Positions 1 through 9,206 of a DNA stretch of 33,484 bases are shown here, one piece after another. The DNA is from Flavicella sp037132785. GTDB taxonomy: Bacteria; Bacteroidota; Bacteroidia; Flavobacteriales; Flavobacteriaceae. The stretch's first letter is position 1. Every line of letters starts with the position of its first letter. The stretch is from NCBI RefSeq assembly GCF_037132785.1, contig NZ_JBAHZZ010000181.1, positions 1 through 33,484 on the forward strand, given 5' to 3'. The position numbers and the translations under genes were made by a program. The notes beneath the pieces were generated by a model that worked only from the letters and a program-made list of their open reading frames with translations, searched no databases and was not told the origin of the DNA.

Positions 1-536
1 AACTTGAAGAGGTCATCTTAACATCTAATAATACCAAACCCTATGTTAAAGGAAAGAAAAAGTCAAAATCAAAAAATGAAGTGTTTTTTGCTATACCAAA
101 GGCGAAAAATCAAAATTTGGGAGCCGAAATTGGAAGGAAATTTTCAATTGGCTCGAAAAAGCCAAGTTTACTTAAAGAATTTAAGTTTTTTATTAAAAAA
201 AATAATTTTGATAAAGTAAAATTCAGGATTAATCTATATACTATAAAAGATAAGTTCCCTTCTAAAAATATTAACAAAGAAAATATTTATATAGAAGTTA
301 AAAATAAATCTACGGGATGGATAACAATTAATTTAACAGATTATGATATTAACATACAACAAGATATTATTATAACAGCCGAATGGATTGAAGGCTCAAA
401 AAATGGAGATGAATTAAGTCTACCAATGTTAATTCCATCATTTAGTTCAGTACATTATTACAAATATGGTTCTCAATCAAAATGGAAAAAGTATAAAATG
501 ATTTCAACAGCAATGATTTTAACTTATGAACAATAA
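1..536 (+). CDS. Carboxypeptidase-regulatory-like domain protein, C-terminal part (5' end outside window)
   Basis: The reading frame is open from base 3 with no start needed, so this is the 3' end of a longer gene; about 177 residues are visible. The visible part reads as the conserved tail of Flavobacteriia proteins with an N-terminal CarboxypepD_reg-like beta-sandwich. It has a GAEIGRKF segment, a stretch where ligand-like 'FRINLYTI' strands follow a lysine-rich region, and a final 'SMLIPS/HYYKYGSQSKWKK'-like tail. These proteins are usually exported or periplasmic and have no assigned reaction. A GTG at 81 could be misread as a start, but coding signal continues upstream of it. The gene ends at a TAA and converges on pepE across a 325-bp gap. 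The family call rests on recognition of the tail only. Confidence 0.6.
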   Translation, partial: LEEVILTSNNTKPYVKGKKKSKSKNEVFFAIPKAKNQNLGAEIGRKFSIGSKKPSLLKEFKFFIKKNNFDKVKFRINLYTIKDKFPSKNINKENIYIEVKNKSTGWITINLTDYDINIQQDIIITAEWIEGSKNGDELSLPMLIPSFSSVHYYKYGSQSKWKKYKMISTAMILTYEQ

Positions 537-861
537 TTCAACAAAGGAAATAAATATTGTTTCTTAAAATAAAAATAACGAAATGGCAACAAAGTGTATA
601 ATTTATTGCTACTTCTTGCTAAATAAAAGGTAAATAATTTTTATTAAGTTAGTGTTTAATTGAAAGTTTTGTACATGTAACAAACCATACACAGACAGTC
701 AGACTGTCTAAAAACTATTTCAAAACAATCACATTTATTTTAAATTGATTTTTTTAGAACATTCAACCTATACTGTAACTTGCGAATAGTGTAATACGTC
801 GAATAAACTCTTTTTAGAATTTTTAAAAAAAATTCAGACAACTCAATAAAAAAGAACGCGA
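537..861. other. Intergenic gap between convergent genes
   Basis: This AT-rich stretch lies between the end of the partial gene and the end of pepE. I see no credible coding frame. It holds a 7-bp perfect inverted repeat with a 3-nt loop (693-709) and a weak AT-only hairpin (817-835, 8-bp arms, AAA loop). The second could help end pepE transcripts. Neither is a clear intrinsic terminator. Confidence 0.6.
693..709. repeat. Short inverted repeat AGACAGT-CAG-ACTGTCT
   Basis: Perfect 7-bp arms flank a 3-base loop. It sits in the gap between two convergent genes. There is no U-tract on either side, so it is not a canonical terminator. It could be a processing hairpin, a protein site or chance. 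Confidence 0.45.
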
Positions 862-1557
862 TTAAAATGACATTCCAGGCTCACAAATTACAGCCTGCTT
901 TCCTTTTTGAAAAAGAATCGCATCCAAATTACCTCCCAAAATAATTTCATTATCAATTACATTTAACCAGCTACCCTCAGGTAAACCTATTACTGGAATT
1001 TCATTAAAAACATGAAACTCTTTGATTCTAGTTTCTCTAGTTTCTCCTTTATGAGTAGAGTTCTTACCCTCTGTAATAAAATGAGCATTTATATTAAACG
1101 GAATAATTTCTAAAGTTTTAAAACTCTCAGGCATAATGATTGGCATATCATTAGTTGTCTGCATATTTACTCCACAGATATTACTTCCTGCGCTAGTTCC
1201 CAAATAAGGGGTTCCTTTTTCAATTGCCGTGCTTAGCGTATCCATAAGTCCTTTCTCATACAAACTAGCTACAAGCACAAAAGTATTTCCTCCCCCTACA
1301 AAAATAGCTTCTGCATGCTCTATCTCATTTTTAGGGTTTTCGAAACTATGAACTCCCTTAACTTCAATTCCCAAAAACTCAAAACCTTTTTTCGCAATTT
1401 CTGTATAATCATCATAAGATATACCACCAGGTCTTGCATATGGTATAAAAAGAATACTAGACACTGCATTAAATAATTTTTTCAATTCTGGTTGTAAATA
1501 TTCCAAATAACGACTTCCATGGCTCGTTGATGAACTAGCCAAAATAACATTCCTCAT
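862..1557 (-). CDS. pepE: Dipeptidase E (aspartyl dipeptidase, peptidase family S51)
   Basis: Cytoplasmic serine peptidase that hydrolyses dipeptides with N-terminal aspartate (Asp-X). At 231 aa it matches the usual length of about 230. The nucleophile motif GTSAGSN puts the catalytic serine at S122. D137 in TTNDMPI and H159 in INAHF complete the triad, each two residues later than in the Salmonella enzyme (S120, D135, H157). The glycine-rich FVGGGNT loop (about 86-92) is typical of this class-I glutamine-amidotransferase-like fold. The ATG at 1557 is the only sensible start. A TAnnTTTG-like element lies upstream at 1586-1593 (minus) but lacks a -33 TTG at normal spacing. The gene is divergent from the DUF6702 gene, with 88 bp between them, so both promoters must share that gap. 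Confidence 0.93.
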   Translation of the reverse strand: MRNVILASSSTSHGSRYLEYLQPELKKLFNAVSSILFIPYARPGGISYDDYTEIAKKGFEFLGIEVKGVHSFENPKNEIEHAEAIFVGGGNTFVLVASLYEKGLMDTLSTAIEKGTPYLGTSAGSNICGVNMQTTNDMPIIMPESFKTLEIIPFNINAHFITEGKNSTHKGETRETRIKEFHVFNEIPVIGLPEGSWLNVIDNEIILGGNLDAILFQKGKQAVICEPGMSF

Positions 1558-1645
1558 AATATTTCATTTAATTATCGATAAAAAACAAAATTAGTTATTA
1601 AATATCTGAGATAAAAACGCATCTTTACTTTTCAATCTCTTTTAA

Positions 1646-2143
1646 ATGAAATTTGTTTACCTATTTTGCTTTCTTGTTTTTTTAACTTTGTGTTCATTTG
1701 CCATGCATAAATTTTACATGAGTGTTACCCATATAAAATTTGTACCTAAACAAGAAGTTCTACAAATTACCATGCGTTTATTTATTGATGATTTACAATT
1801 TGAACTTAATACCCTAAACAAAACCACAATAGAACTTGCTACAGATCGAGAACCAAAAAAAATTGATAGTATTTATATGAATTATCTTTCAAATAATTTT
1901 TCTGTTGAAGTTAACAAACTACCTAAAAACCTAACATTTATAGGCAAAGAATATGATAGTGACATGGCTGTTTTTTATCTAGAGATCCCTAAAATAAAAG
2001 AGATAAAAAATATTCGAATAGAAAACAACATCTTGAACAAATCTTTTACTGACCAAAAGAATATCGTAAAATTTAATATCAACCAAAAACAAAAAAGTTT
2101 TATCTTAATAAAAGACAAATTAATTGCTTTAATTAATTATTAA
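1646..2143 (+). CDS. DUF6702 family protein
   Basis: This is a 165-aa protein with an N-terminal hydrophobic segment (about residues 3-20), a likely signal peptide or membrane anchor, followed by HKFYMSVTHI. That opening is characteristic of the DUF6702 family of Bacteroidota. The rest is a predicted beta-rich domain with an 'ITMRLFIDDLQ' strand. The function is unknown; the family is usually found just upstream of an M1-type metallopeptidase, as here with a 52-bp gap, so the two are probably co-transcribed. An exported partner, chaperone or substrate-handling role for the peptidase is inference only. The ATG start gives the signal-like N terminus at once. Confidence 0.75.
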   Translation: MKFVYLFCFLVFLTLCSFAMHKFYMSVTHIKFVPKQEVLQITMRLFIDDLQFELNTLNKTTIELATDREPKKIDSIYMNYLSNNFSVEVNKLPKNLTFIGKEYDSDMAVFYLEIPKIKEIKNIRIENNILNKSFTDQKNIVKFNINQKQKSFILIKDKLIALINY

Positions 2144-2195
2144 CACTCCATACTATTAAAAATATCTACATTTACAGCTTTATAAAATATATACA

Positions 2196-4439
2196 ATGAA
2201 AAAACTCTATTCTATCATTACTCTTTTTATATTTCTACTGAATATTGCTGCCATCGCTCAGGAAATAGAAATTAAAGAAGGACATACAAACCAAAACAAA
2301 TTCAGACAACTAAAAGACAAATTTACTACTCCAAACAGTCAGCATACAGCTTCAGGTGCACCAGGAGTAAATTATACCCAACAGCAGGTTGATTATAAAA
2401 TAGATGTAATTTTAGATGATGCCAATCAAAAATTAATGGGAGATGAATCTATTGTATATCACAATAATTCGTCGGATATTTTAGAGTATTTATGGGTTCA
2501 GTTGGATCAAAATAAAAGAGCTAGAAACTCTAAATCTCCGGATATTGAAGGAGGTGGACCAGAAGTTTTATATAGTCCTGAAAAATTTTATGCTGATTTT
2601 ATCGACAAACCTTTTGATGGAGGTTTTAATATAATACATGTAAAAGATTCAAGAGGAAAAGACCTTTCTTATAAAATAAATCGAACAATGATGCGTATTG
2701 ATTTACCGAAACCACTGGCTTCAGGTAAAAAATTTAAATTTCAAATCAAATGGTGGTATAACATCAATAATCATGTTCCACAAAGAGATCGATCTGGCTA
2801 CGAACATTTTGAAGCAGACGGTAATAATTTATACGTAATTGCACAATTTTATCCCCGTTTAGCCGTATACAACAACGTTGAAGGATGGCAAAACATGCAA
2901 TTCTGGGGAAGAAGTGAATTCGCTTTAGAATTTGGTGATTTTAAAGTAAATATTACAACGCCTAAAGATCATATTTTAAATGCTACTGGAGTTTTGACCA
3001 ATGCAAAAAAAGTGCTTACAAAAACACAACTAAAAAGATTAGAAGAGGCTAAAACTTCGTTTGATAAACCAGTAATTATTGTAACACAAGAAGAGGCTGT
3101 TGAAGCTGAAAAGAAAAACAGCACAGAGACTAAAACTTGGTCTTTTGATGCTAGAAATGTTCGTGATTTTGCTTTTGCCTCTTCTAGAAAATTTATCTGG
3201 GATGGTATGGCTGTTGATATCAATGGAAAAACTGTGATGGCATACTCTTTATACCCTAAAGAGGGAAATCCACTTTGGGAAGAATACTCGACAATAGTAG
3301 TCGCACATACATTAAAAGAATACTCATCTTATACTTTCGATTACCCTTACCACAAGGCAATTTCAGTTCATTCTAAAAATCAAGGAATGGAATACCCTCA
3401 AATCTGTTGGAACTATGGTCGCCCAAGACCCGACGGAACTTATGACGACAGAACTAGAGATGCTATGATTGGCGTAATTACACATGAAATAGGTCACAAC
3501 TTTTTCCCAATGATTGTTAATTCTGATGAACGTCAATGGACCTGGATGGATGAAGGATTAAATTCTTTTATAGAGACCTTAACAGAAATCGCATTCGATG
3601 AAAATTTTGACACAGGAAACCTACCAAAAGACATCATTCCCTATATGGATGGAGATCAAAGCAACATCTCTCCGATTATGACTCAAGGAGGCAGCGTACA
3701 CCAATTTGGCCCAAATTCCTATACAAAACCTGCAGCAGGATTGTATATGTTGAGAGAAACAATTATGGGTCATGAATTATTCGATTACGCATTCAAAACG
3801 TATGCACAAAGATGGATGTTTAAACACCCAACACCTGAAGATTTTTTTAGAACAATGGAAGATGCTTCTGCTGTAGATTTAGATTGGTTTTGGAGAGGAT
3901 GGTTTTATACAACAGACTTTTGCGATATCGGTATAAAAAGTGTAAATCAATATAGAGTAACTAGCAAACCAACATCAAAAATTATTGAGCTAGCAAAAAA
4001 ATATGGAATCCCTGTAGAACAAATAAGACCAGGAGTATATCTTACTACCGATCCCATAACTGAGGGAGAACCTAAAACAGCTTTAGATATAAAAATCTTA
4101 AAAGACTATATAGATAATCATTATGAGGATAAATCAAATATTGAAATCCCTGAGTATTTTTACGAAATTACTTTTGAAAAACCGGGAGGATTAGTAATGC
4201 CAATTATTGTAGAATATACCTATGCTGATGGTTCTAAAAAAACTAAAAAGTATCCTGCACAAATTTGGCGTAAAAATGATAAAGAAGTTAACAAAGTTGT
4301 CGCTTCTAAAAAAGAAATTATAGGTATTGTTATAGATCCAAATTTCGAAACTGCAGATGTCAATACCGAAAACAACAGTTGGCCAAGAGAAGAAAAATCT
4401 GATTTTGATAAGAAAAAGGAAGAATTTTCTAATAAATAA
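2196..4439 (+). CDS. Secreted M1 family metallopeptidase
   Basis: This 747-aa zinc aminopeptidase-type enzyme has a signal peptide at residues 1-21 (MKKL, hydrophobic core, cleavage near AIAQ). The zinc motif HEIGH is at H430, E431 and H434, with the third ligand E453 in WMDEGLNSF, giving the HExxH-x18-E spacing of family M1. GMEYP, about 30 residues upstream, takes the place of the GAMEN substrate motif. An N-terminal beta domain (about 60-300) precedes the catalytic domain. The C-terminal part (about 600-740) is beta-rich, and the tail is charged and lysine-rich. It probably acts in the periplasm or at the cell surface on peptides. It is preceded by the DUF6702 gene and followed by a strong terminator. 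Its precise substrate cannot be read from the sequence. Confidence 0.9.
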   Translation: MKKLYSIITLFIFLLNIAAIAQEIEIKEGHTNQNKFRQLKDKFTTPNSQHTASGAPGVNYTQQQVDYKIDVILDDANQKLMGDESIVYHNNSSDILEYLWVQLDQNKRARNSKSPDIEGGGPEVLYSPEKFYADFIDKPFDGGFNIIHVKDSRGKDLSYKINRTMMRIDLPKPLASGKKFKFQIKWWYNINNHVPQRDRSGYEHFEADGNNLYVIAQFYPRLAVYNNVEGWQNMQFWGRSEFALEFGDFKVNITTPKDHILNATGVLTNAKKVLTKTQLKRLEEAKTSFDKPVIIVTQEEAVEAEKKNSTETKTWSFDARNVRDFAFASSRKFIWDGMAVDINGKTVMAYSLYPKEGNPLWEEYSTIVVAHTLKEYSSYTFDYPYHKAISVHSKNQGMEYPQICWNYGRPRPDGTYDDRTRDAMIGVITHEIGHNFFPMIVNSDERQWTWMDEGLNSFIETLTEIAFDENFDTGNLPKDIIPYMDGDQSNISPIMTQGGSVHQFGPNSYTKPAAGLYMLRETIMGHELFDYAFKTYAQRWMFKHPTPEDFFRTMEDASAVDLDWFWRGWFYTTDFCDIGIKSVNQYRVTSKPTSKIIELAKKYGIPVEQIRPGVYLTTDPITEGEPKTALDIKILKDYIDNHYEDKSNIEIPEYFYEITFEKPGGLVMPIIVEYTYADGSKKTKKYPAQIWRKNDKEVNKVVASKKEIIGIVIDPNFETADVNTENNSWPREEKSDFDKKKEEFSNK

Positions 4440-4454
4440 ACCTTCTAACAACAC

Positions 4455-4488
4455 AAAAAAAACCGTTCAGATTGGACGGTTTTTTTTA
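4455..4488 (+). terminator. Intrinsic terminator of the M1 peptidase transcript
   Basis: A 9-bp stem (AACCGTTCA at 4461-4469 with TGGACGGTT at 4473-4481, one G-U pair) closes a 3-nt loop. It is preceded by an A-run and followed by eight T, so it could work in both directions. It separates the peptidase from the parA operon. Confidence 0.85.
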
Positions 4489-4547
4489 TGTCTACCAACT
4501 TTATAAGTTTGTTAACATCTTCCCTTTTATTAACACATAATTAATCG

Positions 4548-4555
4548 TATTTTTG
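4548..4555 (+). promoter_or_regulatory. Candidate -7 element for the parA operon
   Basis: TATTTTTG fits the Bacteroidota -7 consensus TAnnTTTG and ends 22 bases before the parA start codon. No TTG lies 17-23 bases upstream, so only half of the promoter is supported. Confidence 0.35.
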
Positions 4556-4577
4556 ACTTTTATAATTACACAATTGA

Positions 4578-5342
4578 ATGGGAAAAATCATTGCAATCGC
4601 TAATCAAAAAGGAGGTGTAGGAAAAACTACCACAACGGTAAATCTTGCAGCTGCGCTAGGGGTTTTAGAAAAAAAAATACTACTTATCGACGCTGATCCA
4701 CAAGCAAATGCTTCTTCTGGGTTGGGAGTTGATATTGAAGCAATTACGGTAGGCACCTACCAAATCTTAGAACATACTGTATCTGCTAAAGAGGCGATTC
4801 ATACAACTACCTCTCCGAATGTAGATATTATCCCTGCGCATATTGACTTAGTTGCTATTGAAATTGAACTTGTTGATAAAGAGGATAGAGAATATATGTT
4901 GAAAAAATCCTTAGAACAAATTAAGGATTCTTACGATTATATTTTAATTGATTGTGCTCCCTCATTAGGATTGATTACCTTGAATGCTTTGACTGCTGCA
5001 GATTCTGTAATTATTCCAATACAATGTGAATATTTTGCATTAGAAGGTTTAGGAAAATTATTAAACACGATAAAAAGTGTTCAAAGAATACACAATGCCG
5101 ATTTAGATATTGAAGGACTTTTGTTAACGATGTTTGACTCTAGACTTCGATTGTCAAATCAAGTTGTAGAAGAAGTAAGAAAGCATTTTAGTGAAATGGT
5201 TTTTTCTACTATTATTCAAAGAAATACGCGTTTGGGCGAAGCTCCTAGTTATGGCGAAAGTATCATTGCATATGATGCAACAAGTAAGGGTGCCGAAAAT
5301 TATATTAGTTTGGCTAATGAAGTATTAAAAAAGAACTCGTGA
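4578..5342 (+). CDS. parA: ParA-family chromosome partitioning ATPase (Soj)
   Basis: This 254-aa deviant Walker ATPase uses ATP-dependent DNA binding to drive segregation of the ParB-parS origin complex. The Walker A motif KGGVGKTTT is at residues 11-19. The Walker A' region LLIDADPQANASS (about 35-47) and Walker B-like LIDCAPSLG (about 122-130) follow, then the usual 'RNTRLGEAPSYGES' C-terminal signature. Length and motifs match chromosomal Soj. It heads a plus-strand operon, and its stop overlaps the ParB start by one base (TGATG at 5340-5344), which suggests translational coupling. The start is the ATG at 4578; there is no Shine-Dalgarno, as usual in this phylum. Confidence 0.95.
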   Translation: MGKIIAIANQKGGVGKTTTTVNLAAALGVLEKKILLIDADPQANASSGLGVDIEAITVGTYQILEHTVSAKEAIHTTTSPNVDIIPAHIDLVAIEIELVDKEDREYMLKKSLEQIKDSYDYILIDCAPSLGLITLNALTAADSVIIPIQCEYFALEGLGKLLNTIKSVQRIHNADLDIEGLLLTMFDSRLRLSNQVVEEVRKHFSEMVFSTIIQRNTRLGEAPSYGESIIAYDATSKGAENYISLANEVLKKNS

Positions 5343-6217
5343 TGGCAAAAGCTACTAAAAAACAAGCTTTAGGACGTGGTTTATCTGCGCTATTAAATGA
5401 TAATTCATCGACAAAAACAAACGATGCTTATTCTGTTGGAAACATTGTGGAACTTGACTTAAATATCATAGAAGTTAACCCTTTCCAACCTAGAAGTAAC
5501 TTTAACGAAGTTGCTTTGACAGAATTAGCTAATTCTATCAAAGAACTTGGAGTTATTCAACCTATAACAGTCAGAAAATTAGATGATAATACTTTTCAAC
5601 TCGTATCTGGAGAGAGACGATTTAGAGCTTCTAAATTAATTGGTAACAAAACAGTACCTGCGTATATTAGAACGGCCAATGACCAAGAAATGTTGGAAAT
5701 GGCTTTGGTTGAAAACATTCAACGTAAGAACCTAGACCCTATTGAGATAGCTCTATCTTACGAAAGACTTGTTGAAGAAATCAATTTAACTCAAGAAGAA
5801 TTAAGTACTCGTGTAGGAAAAAAAAGATCTACAGTTACAAATTACTTAAGACTTTTAAAACTAGACCCAATTATTCAAACAGGAATGAGAGACGGTTTTC
5901 TTTCTATGGGACATGGTAGAGCATTGATAAACATAAATCATATTGATCATCAACTTGTCATTTACGAAAGAATTTTAAAAGAGAAATTGTCTGTTCGTCA
6001 AACGGAGGACTTAGTTAAAGAATTGAAATCCCCTGATGCGATTAAAAAACCAACTAAATTATCTACTCCGTCTTTTGTAAAAACGGGTATTCCAACGATT
6101 AGTGAATTCTTCGGTCATAAAATTTCGGTTTCAGTAAATACCAAAGGAAAAGGAAAAATATCTATCCCTTTTCATTCAGAAGAAGATTTTAATAGAATAA
6201 AAAATTTATTAGAATAA
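5342..6217 (+). CDS. parB: ParB/Spo0J-family chromosome partitioning protein
   Basis: This 291-aa CTP-dependent DNA clamp loads at parS sites and works with ParA. The N-terminal GRGLSALL motif contacts ParA. The CTPase domain includes NPFQPR (about 46-51) and the arginine box GERRFRA (about 93-99). A helix-turn-helix 'LTQEELSTRVGKKRSTVTNYL' and a lysine-rich C-terminal dimerisation domain follow. I chose the ATG at 5342 over the GTG three bases upstream because it forms the TGATG overlap with the parA stop. No parS palindrome was found in the window. Four cotranscribed genes follow with little or no spacing. Confidence 0.94.
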   Translation: MAKATKKQALGRGLSALLNDNSSTKTNDAYSVGNIVELDLNIIEVNPFQPRSNFNEVALTELANSIKELGVIQPITVRKLDDNTFQLVSGERRFRASKLIGNKTVPAYIRTANDQEMLEMALVENIQRKNLDPIEIALSYERLVEEINLTQEELSTRVGKKRSTVTNYLRLLKLDPIIQTGMRDGFLSMGHGRALININHIDHQLVIYERILKEKLSVRQTEDLVKELKSPDAIKKPTKLSTPSFVKTGIPTISEFFGHKISVSVNTKGKGKISIPFHSEEDFNRIKNLLE

Positions 6218-6796
6218 GTGCTGATTAAATATACATATACTTGTATCTTTTTACTCTTACTGTGTTTCGGTTCAGTAAAAAGTCAGACGACTAGCATTCC
6301 ACAACTCACCAGTGAAGATGTAATTAAAACTGAAGGATATGATCCTTTAACTCCTTCAAGAGCTGCTTTTTATTCTGCAATTGTTCCAGGGTTAGGACAA
6401 GTATATAATAATCAATACTGGAAACTGCCATTTGTATACGGAGCGATGGCTACAAGTATGTATTATTTTACTATTAATAATAGTGAATATAAAAGATATC
6501 GTACTGCCTATAAATTAAGAGAAGCAGGTTTTCAAGATGAATTTACTTATGATGATGGAACTTCTGTGATTTCTAGAGAAGGATTGGTAAGTGCTCAAAA
6601 AGTATATAAACAAAATCGAGAAACCTCACTAATATTATTTCTAGGTTTTTATGTCCTTCAAATAGTAGACGCTAGTGTAAGTGCCCATTTATTACAATTT
6701 AACATCGATGATAATATTACATTAAACCCACAAATATATACTGAACCTAACACTAAAACTTCTTTTGTTGGGCTCACGTTTAATTACAAATTTTAA
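6218..6796 (+). CDS. DUF5683 domain membrane protein
   Basis: This 192-aa protein starts with GTG immediately after the parB stop codon (no gap); no better in-frame ATG precedes the signal sequence. Residues 1-23 look like a signal peptide ending near VKSQ. The hallmark TPSRAAFYSAIVPGLGQ (about 46-62) identifies DUF5683, a Bacteroidota family with small, glycine-containing hydrophobic segments around 'YNNQYWKLPFVYG' and 'LILFLGFYVLQIVDASVSAHL'. The C terminus reads like a beta-strand end of an envelope protein. No biochemical function is known. Its place between parAB and dapB/lepB suggests an envelope role, but this is inference from context. Confidence 0.85.
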   Translation: MLIKYTYTCIFLLLLCFGSVKSQTTSIPQLTSEDVIKTEGYDPLTPSRAAFYSAIVPGLGQVYNNQYWKLPFVYGAMATSMYYFTINNSEYKRYRTAYKLREAGFQDEFTYDDGTSVISREGLVSAQKVYKQNRETSLILFLGFYVLQIVDASVSAHLLQFNIDDNITLNPQIYTEPNTKTSFVGLTFNYKF

Positions 6797-6797
6797 G

Positions 6798-7499
6798 ATG
6801 AAGATAGCTTTATTAGGATACGGAAAAATGGGACAAACAATCGAAAAGATTGCCCTTGACCGAGGACATGAAATCGTATTAAAAGTTGACAAAGACAGTC
6901 CTGAATATGATATTTCAGTTGCAGATGTTGCTATTGATTTTAGTATTCCAGACTCTGCCGTTTCAAACATTAGCAACTGTTTAAATTCACAAATTCCAAT
7001 TATTTCTGGAACTACAGGATGGCTGGATCACTTTGATAAAATAAAAGCCCTTTGTACTAAAAAAGAAGGAGCCTTAATTTATGCTTCAAATTACAGTTTA
7101 GGAGTAAATATCTTTTTTGAACTAAACAATCAATTGGCGAAAATGATGTCTAACTTAGATCAGTATAATGTTTCTATGGAAGAAATTCATCACAAACAAA
7201 AATTGGATGAACCAAGTGGAACTGCAATCACTCTTGCTGAAAGCGTAATTGAACACACAAAAAACACTCAGTGGGAATTAGACAAAGCAACTCAAGATAA
7301 TAGTATTCCTATTTCTGCGATTAGAAGTCCTGAAGTTCCAGGTACTCATCTAATTACATATAATTCAATAGTCGATAAAATTGACATCAAACATACAGCA
7401 CATAACAGACAAGGTTTTGCTTTAGGTGCTGTAGTTGCAGCAGAATGGATTATAGGGAAGAAAGGAGTGTTCTCTATGAAAGACGTATTAGGAATTTGA
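6798..7499 (+). CDS. dapB: 4-hydroxy-tetrahydrodipicolinate reductase
   Basis: It reduces the dapA product with NAD(P)H in the diaminopimelate/lysine pathway, feeding peptidoglycan and protein synthesis. The chosen ATG at 6798 lies one base after the DUF5683 stop and begins MKIALLGYGKMGQ, the Rossmann nucleotide-binding motif; an upstream in-frame start at 6765 would run inside the previous gene. The product has 233 aa, the short form usual in Flavobacteriia. The catalytic block EIHHKQKLDEPSGTA carries the active-site histidine and lysine and the PSGTA substrate loop. SGTTGW precedes it. The C-terminal domain has HTAHNRQGFALGA. It is the fourth gene of the operon. Confidence 0.95.
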   Translation: MKIALLGYGKMGQTIEKIALDRGHEIVLKVDKDSPEYDISVADVAIDFSIPDSAVSNISNCLNSQIPIISGTTGWLDHFDKIKALCTKKEGALIYASNYSLGVNIFFELNNQLAKMMSNLDQYNVSMEEIHHKQKLDEPSGTAITLAESVIEHTKNTQWELDKATQDNSIPISAIRSPEVPGTHLITYNSIVDKIDIKHTAHNRQGFALGAVVAAEWIIGKKGVFSMKDVLGI

Positions 7500-7555
7500 C
7501 ACATTACTAACAAGTCAATTGAACTTATTTAAGCACCTTTAATAAAAAATATTTT

Positions 7556-9196
7556 ATGACACTTACGGAATGGATAATTGTGATTCTTACAATTCAAGGA
7601 ATTCACTTTTTAGGAACTTGGAAATTATATCAAAAAGCTGGTAGAAAACCTTGGGAAGCAATCGTACCTATTTACAATGCAATTGTTTTAATGCAAATTA
7701 TTAACCGTCCTAAATGGTGGGTGATATTACTGTTTATTCCCGTAATTAATTTGATTATGTTTCCGGTAATATGGGTAGAAACTTCTAGAAGTTTTGGGAA
7801 AAACTCTACTATTGACACTTTTTTAAGTGTTTTTCTCCTTGGATTCTATGCGTATTATTTAAATTATCTAGCTGAAGTAAACCATATAGAAGATAGAAGC
7901 TTAGCTCCTAAAACCGAAGTTGGCGAATGGGTAAGCTCTATATTATTTGCTATCGTTGCTGCAACTATAGTACATACTTATATCATGCAGCCTTATACCA
8001 TCCCTACATCATCTTTAGAAAAATCATTACTTGTAGGTGACTTCTTATTTGTCAGTAAATTTCATTTTGGGGCAAAAATCCCTACCTCTGTGATTGCTGC
8101 TCCTATGGTACATGATACGTTGCCTTTTATTAAAACAAAATCTTATGTCTATAATGATGATCCAACTAAGAAAAACTCACTTTTAAATAAATTTCAATTA
8201 CCATATTTTAGGTTACCAGGTTTTCAAAACATCAAGCGAAACGAAATTGTTGTTTTTAACTGGCCTGCTGATACAGTACGTCAATTCTTTACTAAAGATA
8301 GACGATACGAAAAACCAATTGATAAAAAATCCAATTATGTAAAACGTTGTGTTGGTATCGCAGGGGACACCTTAGAAATTATAGATGGTTTTATATATAT
8401 CAATGGAGAAAGGTCTATCATGCCAGAAAGAGCAAAACCTCAATTTTATTATACAGTTGATACTGATGGTAAAAACATGAGCGATAATATGATTTACAAC
8501 ACCTATAATGTCAATAGAGGAGAAGCTAGAACAGCATATCAAGAATATGTATTACCCTTATCATATGAAAACCAACTGTATCAAAAATTTGGTAAAGATT
8601 ATCTTCTAAACAGAAAGTACTTATTGAATCTAGATGAAGCAAATGCACAAAAACTTAAAAACAACAAACTAATAAAAAGTGTTGTAAGAAATATTCAACC
8701 CAAAGGTGAAGCTGAAGCTGTTTTCCCATCCATCAAAAGAAACTGGAACAAAGATAATATGGGACCAATCTATATCCCAAAAGAAGGAGCAACTGTAGCA
8801 CTAGACATCAACTCATTAGAATTATATCAAAAAATCATTTCAGAATACGAATACAATACATTATCTGTTGAAGGTAATTCTATTTTCATAAATGGAAAAA
8901 AAGTTAATTCTTACACTTTTAAACAGAATTACTATTGGATGATGGGAGACAACCGTCACAACTCAGAAGATTCTCGTTATTGGGGATATGTACCTTTTGA
9001 TCATGTTGTTGGAAAACCAGTTTTTGTATGGTTTAGTTGGAATACATATGGCAAAGGATTGGATAAAGTTAGATGGGAAAGGTTGTTTACTACTGTAAAT
9101 GGAGAAGGACCTATCAAATCTTATTTTTATTATTTCTTAGCATTTATTGTATTGTATATTGGATACAGTCAATATAGAAAAAGAAAGTCCAAATAA
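7556..9196 (+). CDS. lepB: Signal peptidase I, long Bacteroidota form
   Basis: This membrane serine protease (family S26) removes signal peptides on the periplasmic side. At 546 aa it is much longer than the E. coli enzyme (324 aa). Residues 1-105 add three or four hydrophobic segments with the PWEAIVPIYN motif of a DUF5684-like membrane domain. The protease part starts near 125. The nucleophile is S153 in IPTSSLEKSLLVGD, a variant of the usual PSGSM, and the general base is K263 in YVKRCVGIAGD. Box E, MMGDNRHNSEDSRYWGYVP, is at about 462-480. A long insert (about 285-440) separates the two catalytic regions, as usual in Bacteroidota. A final hydrophobic segment lies at 523-538. It follows dapB after a 56-bp gap. 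Confidence 0.93.
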   Translation: MTLTEWIIVILTIQGIHFLGTWKLYQKAGRKPWEAIVPIYNAIVLMQIINRPKWWVILLFIPVINLIMFPVIWVETSRSFGKNSTIDTFLSVFLLGFYAYYLNYLAEVNHIEDRSLAPKTEVGEWVSSILFAIVAATIVHTYIMQPYTIPTSSLEKSLLVGDFLFVSKFHFGAKIPTSVIAAPMVHDTLPFIKTKSYVYNDDPTKKNSLLNKFQLPYFRLPGFQNIKRNEIVVFNWPADTVRQFFTKDRRYEKPIDKKSNYVKRCVGIAGDTLEIIDGFIYINGERSIMPERAKPQFYYTVDTDGKNMSDNMIYNTYNVNRGEARTAYQEYVLPLSYENQLYQKFGKDYLLNRKYLLNLDEANAQKLKNNKLIKSVVRNIQPKGEAEAVFPSIKRNWNKDNMGPIYIPKEGATVALDINSLELYQKIISEYEYNTLSVEGNSIFINGKKVNSYTFKQNYYWMMGDNRHNSEDSRYWGYVPFDHVVGKPVFVWFSWNTYGKGLDKVRWERLFTTVNGEGPIKSYFYYFLAFIVLYIGYSQYRKRKSK

Positions 9197-9206
9197 TTTA
9201 GGTACT

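Noticed and set aside
817..835. An 8-bp AT-only hairpin near the end of pepE as a terminator.
   Set aside because: It is made only of an A/T run with one G-C pair and no clear U-tract after the stem, so support is too weak.
1586..1593. TAATTTTG on the minus strand as the pepE promoter.
   Set aside because: The nearest TTG is about 39 bases away, well outside the usual spacing, so only a half-match exists.
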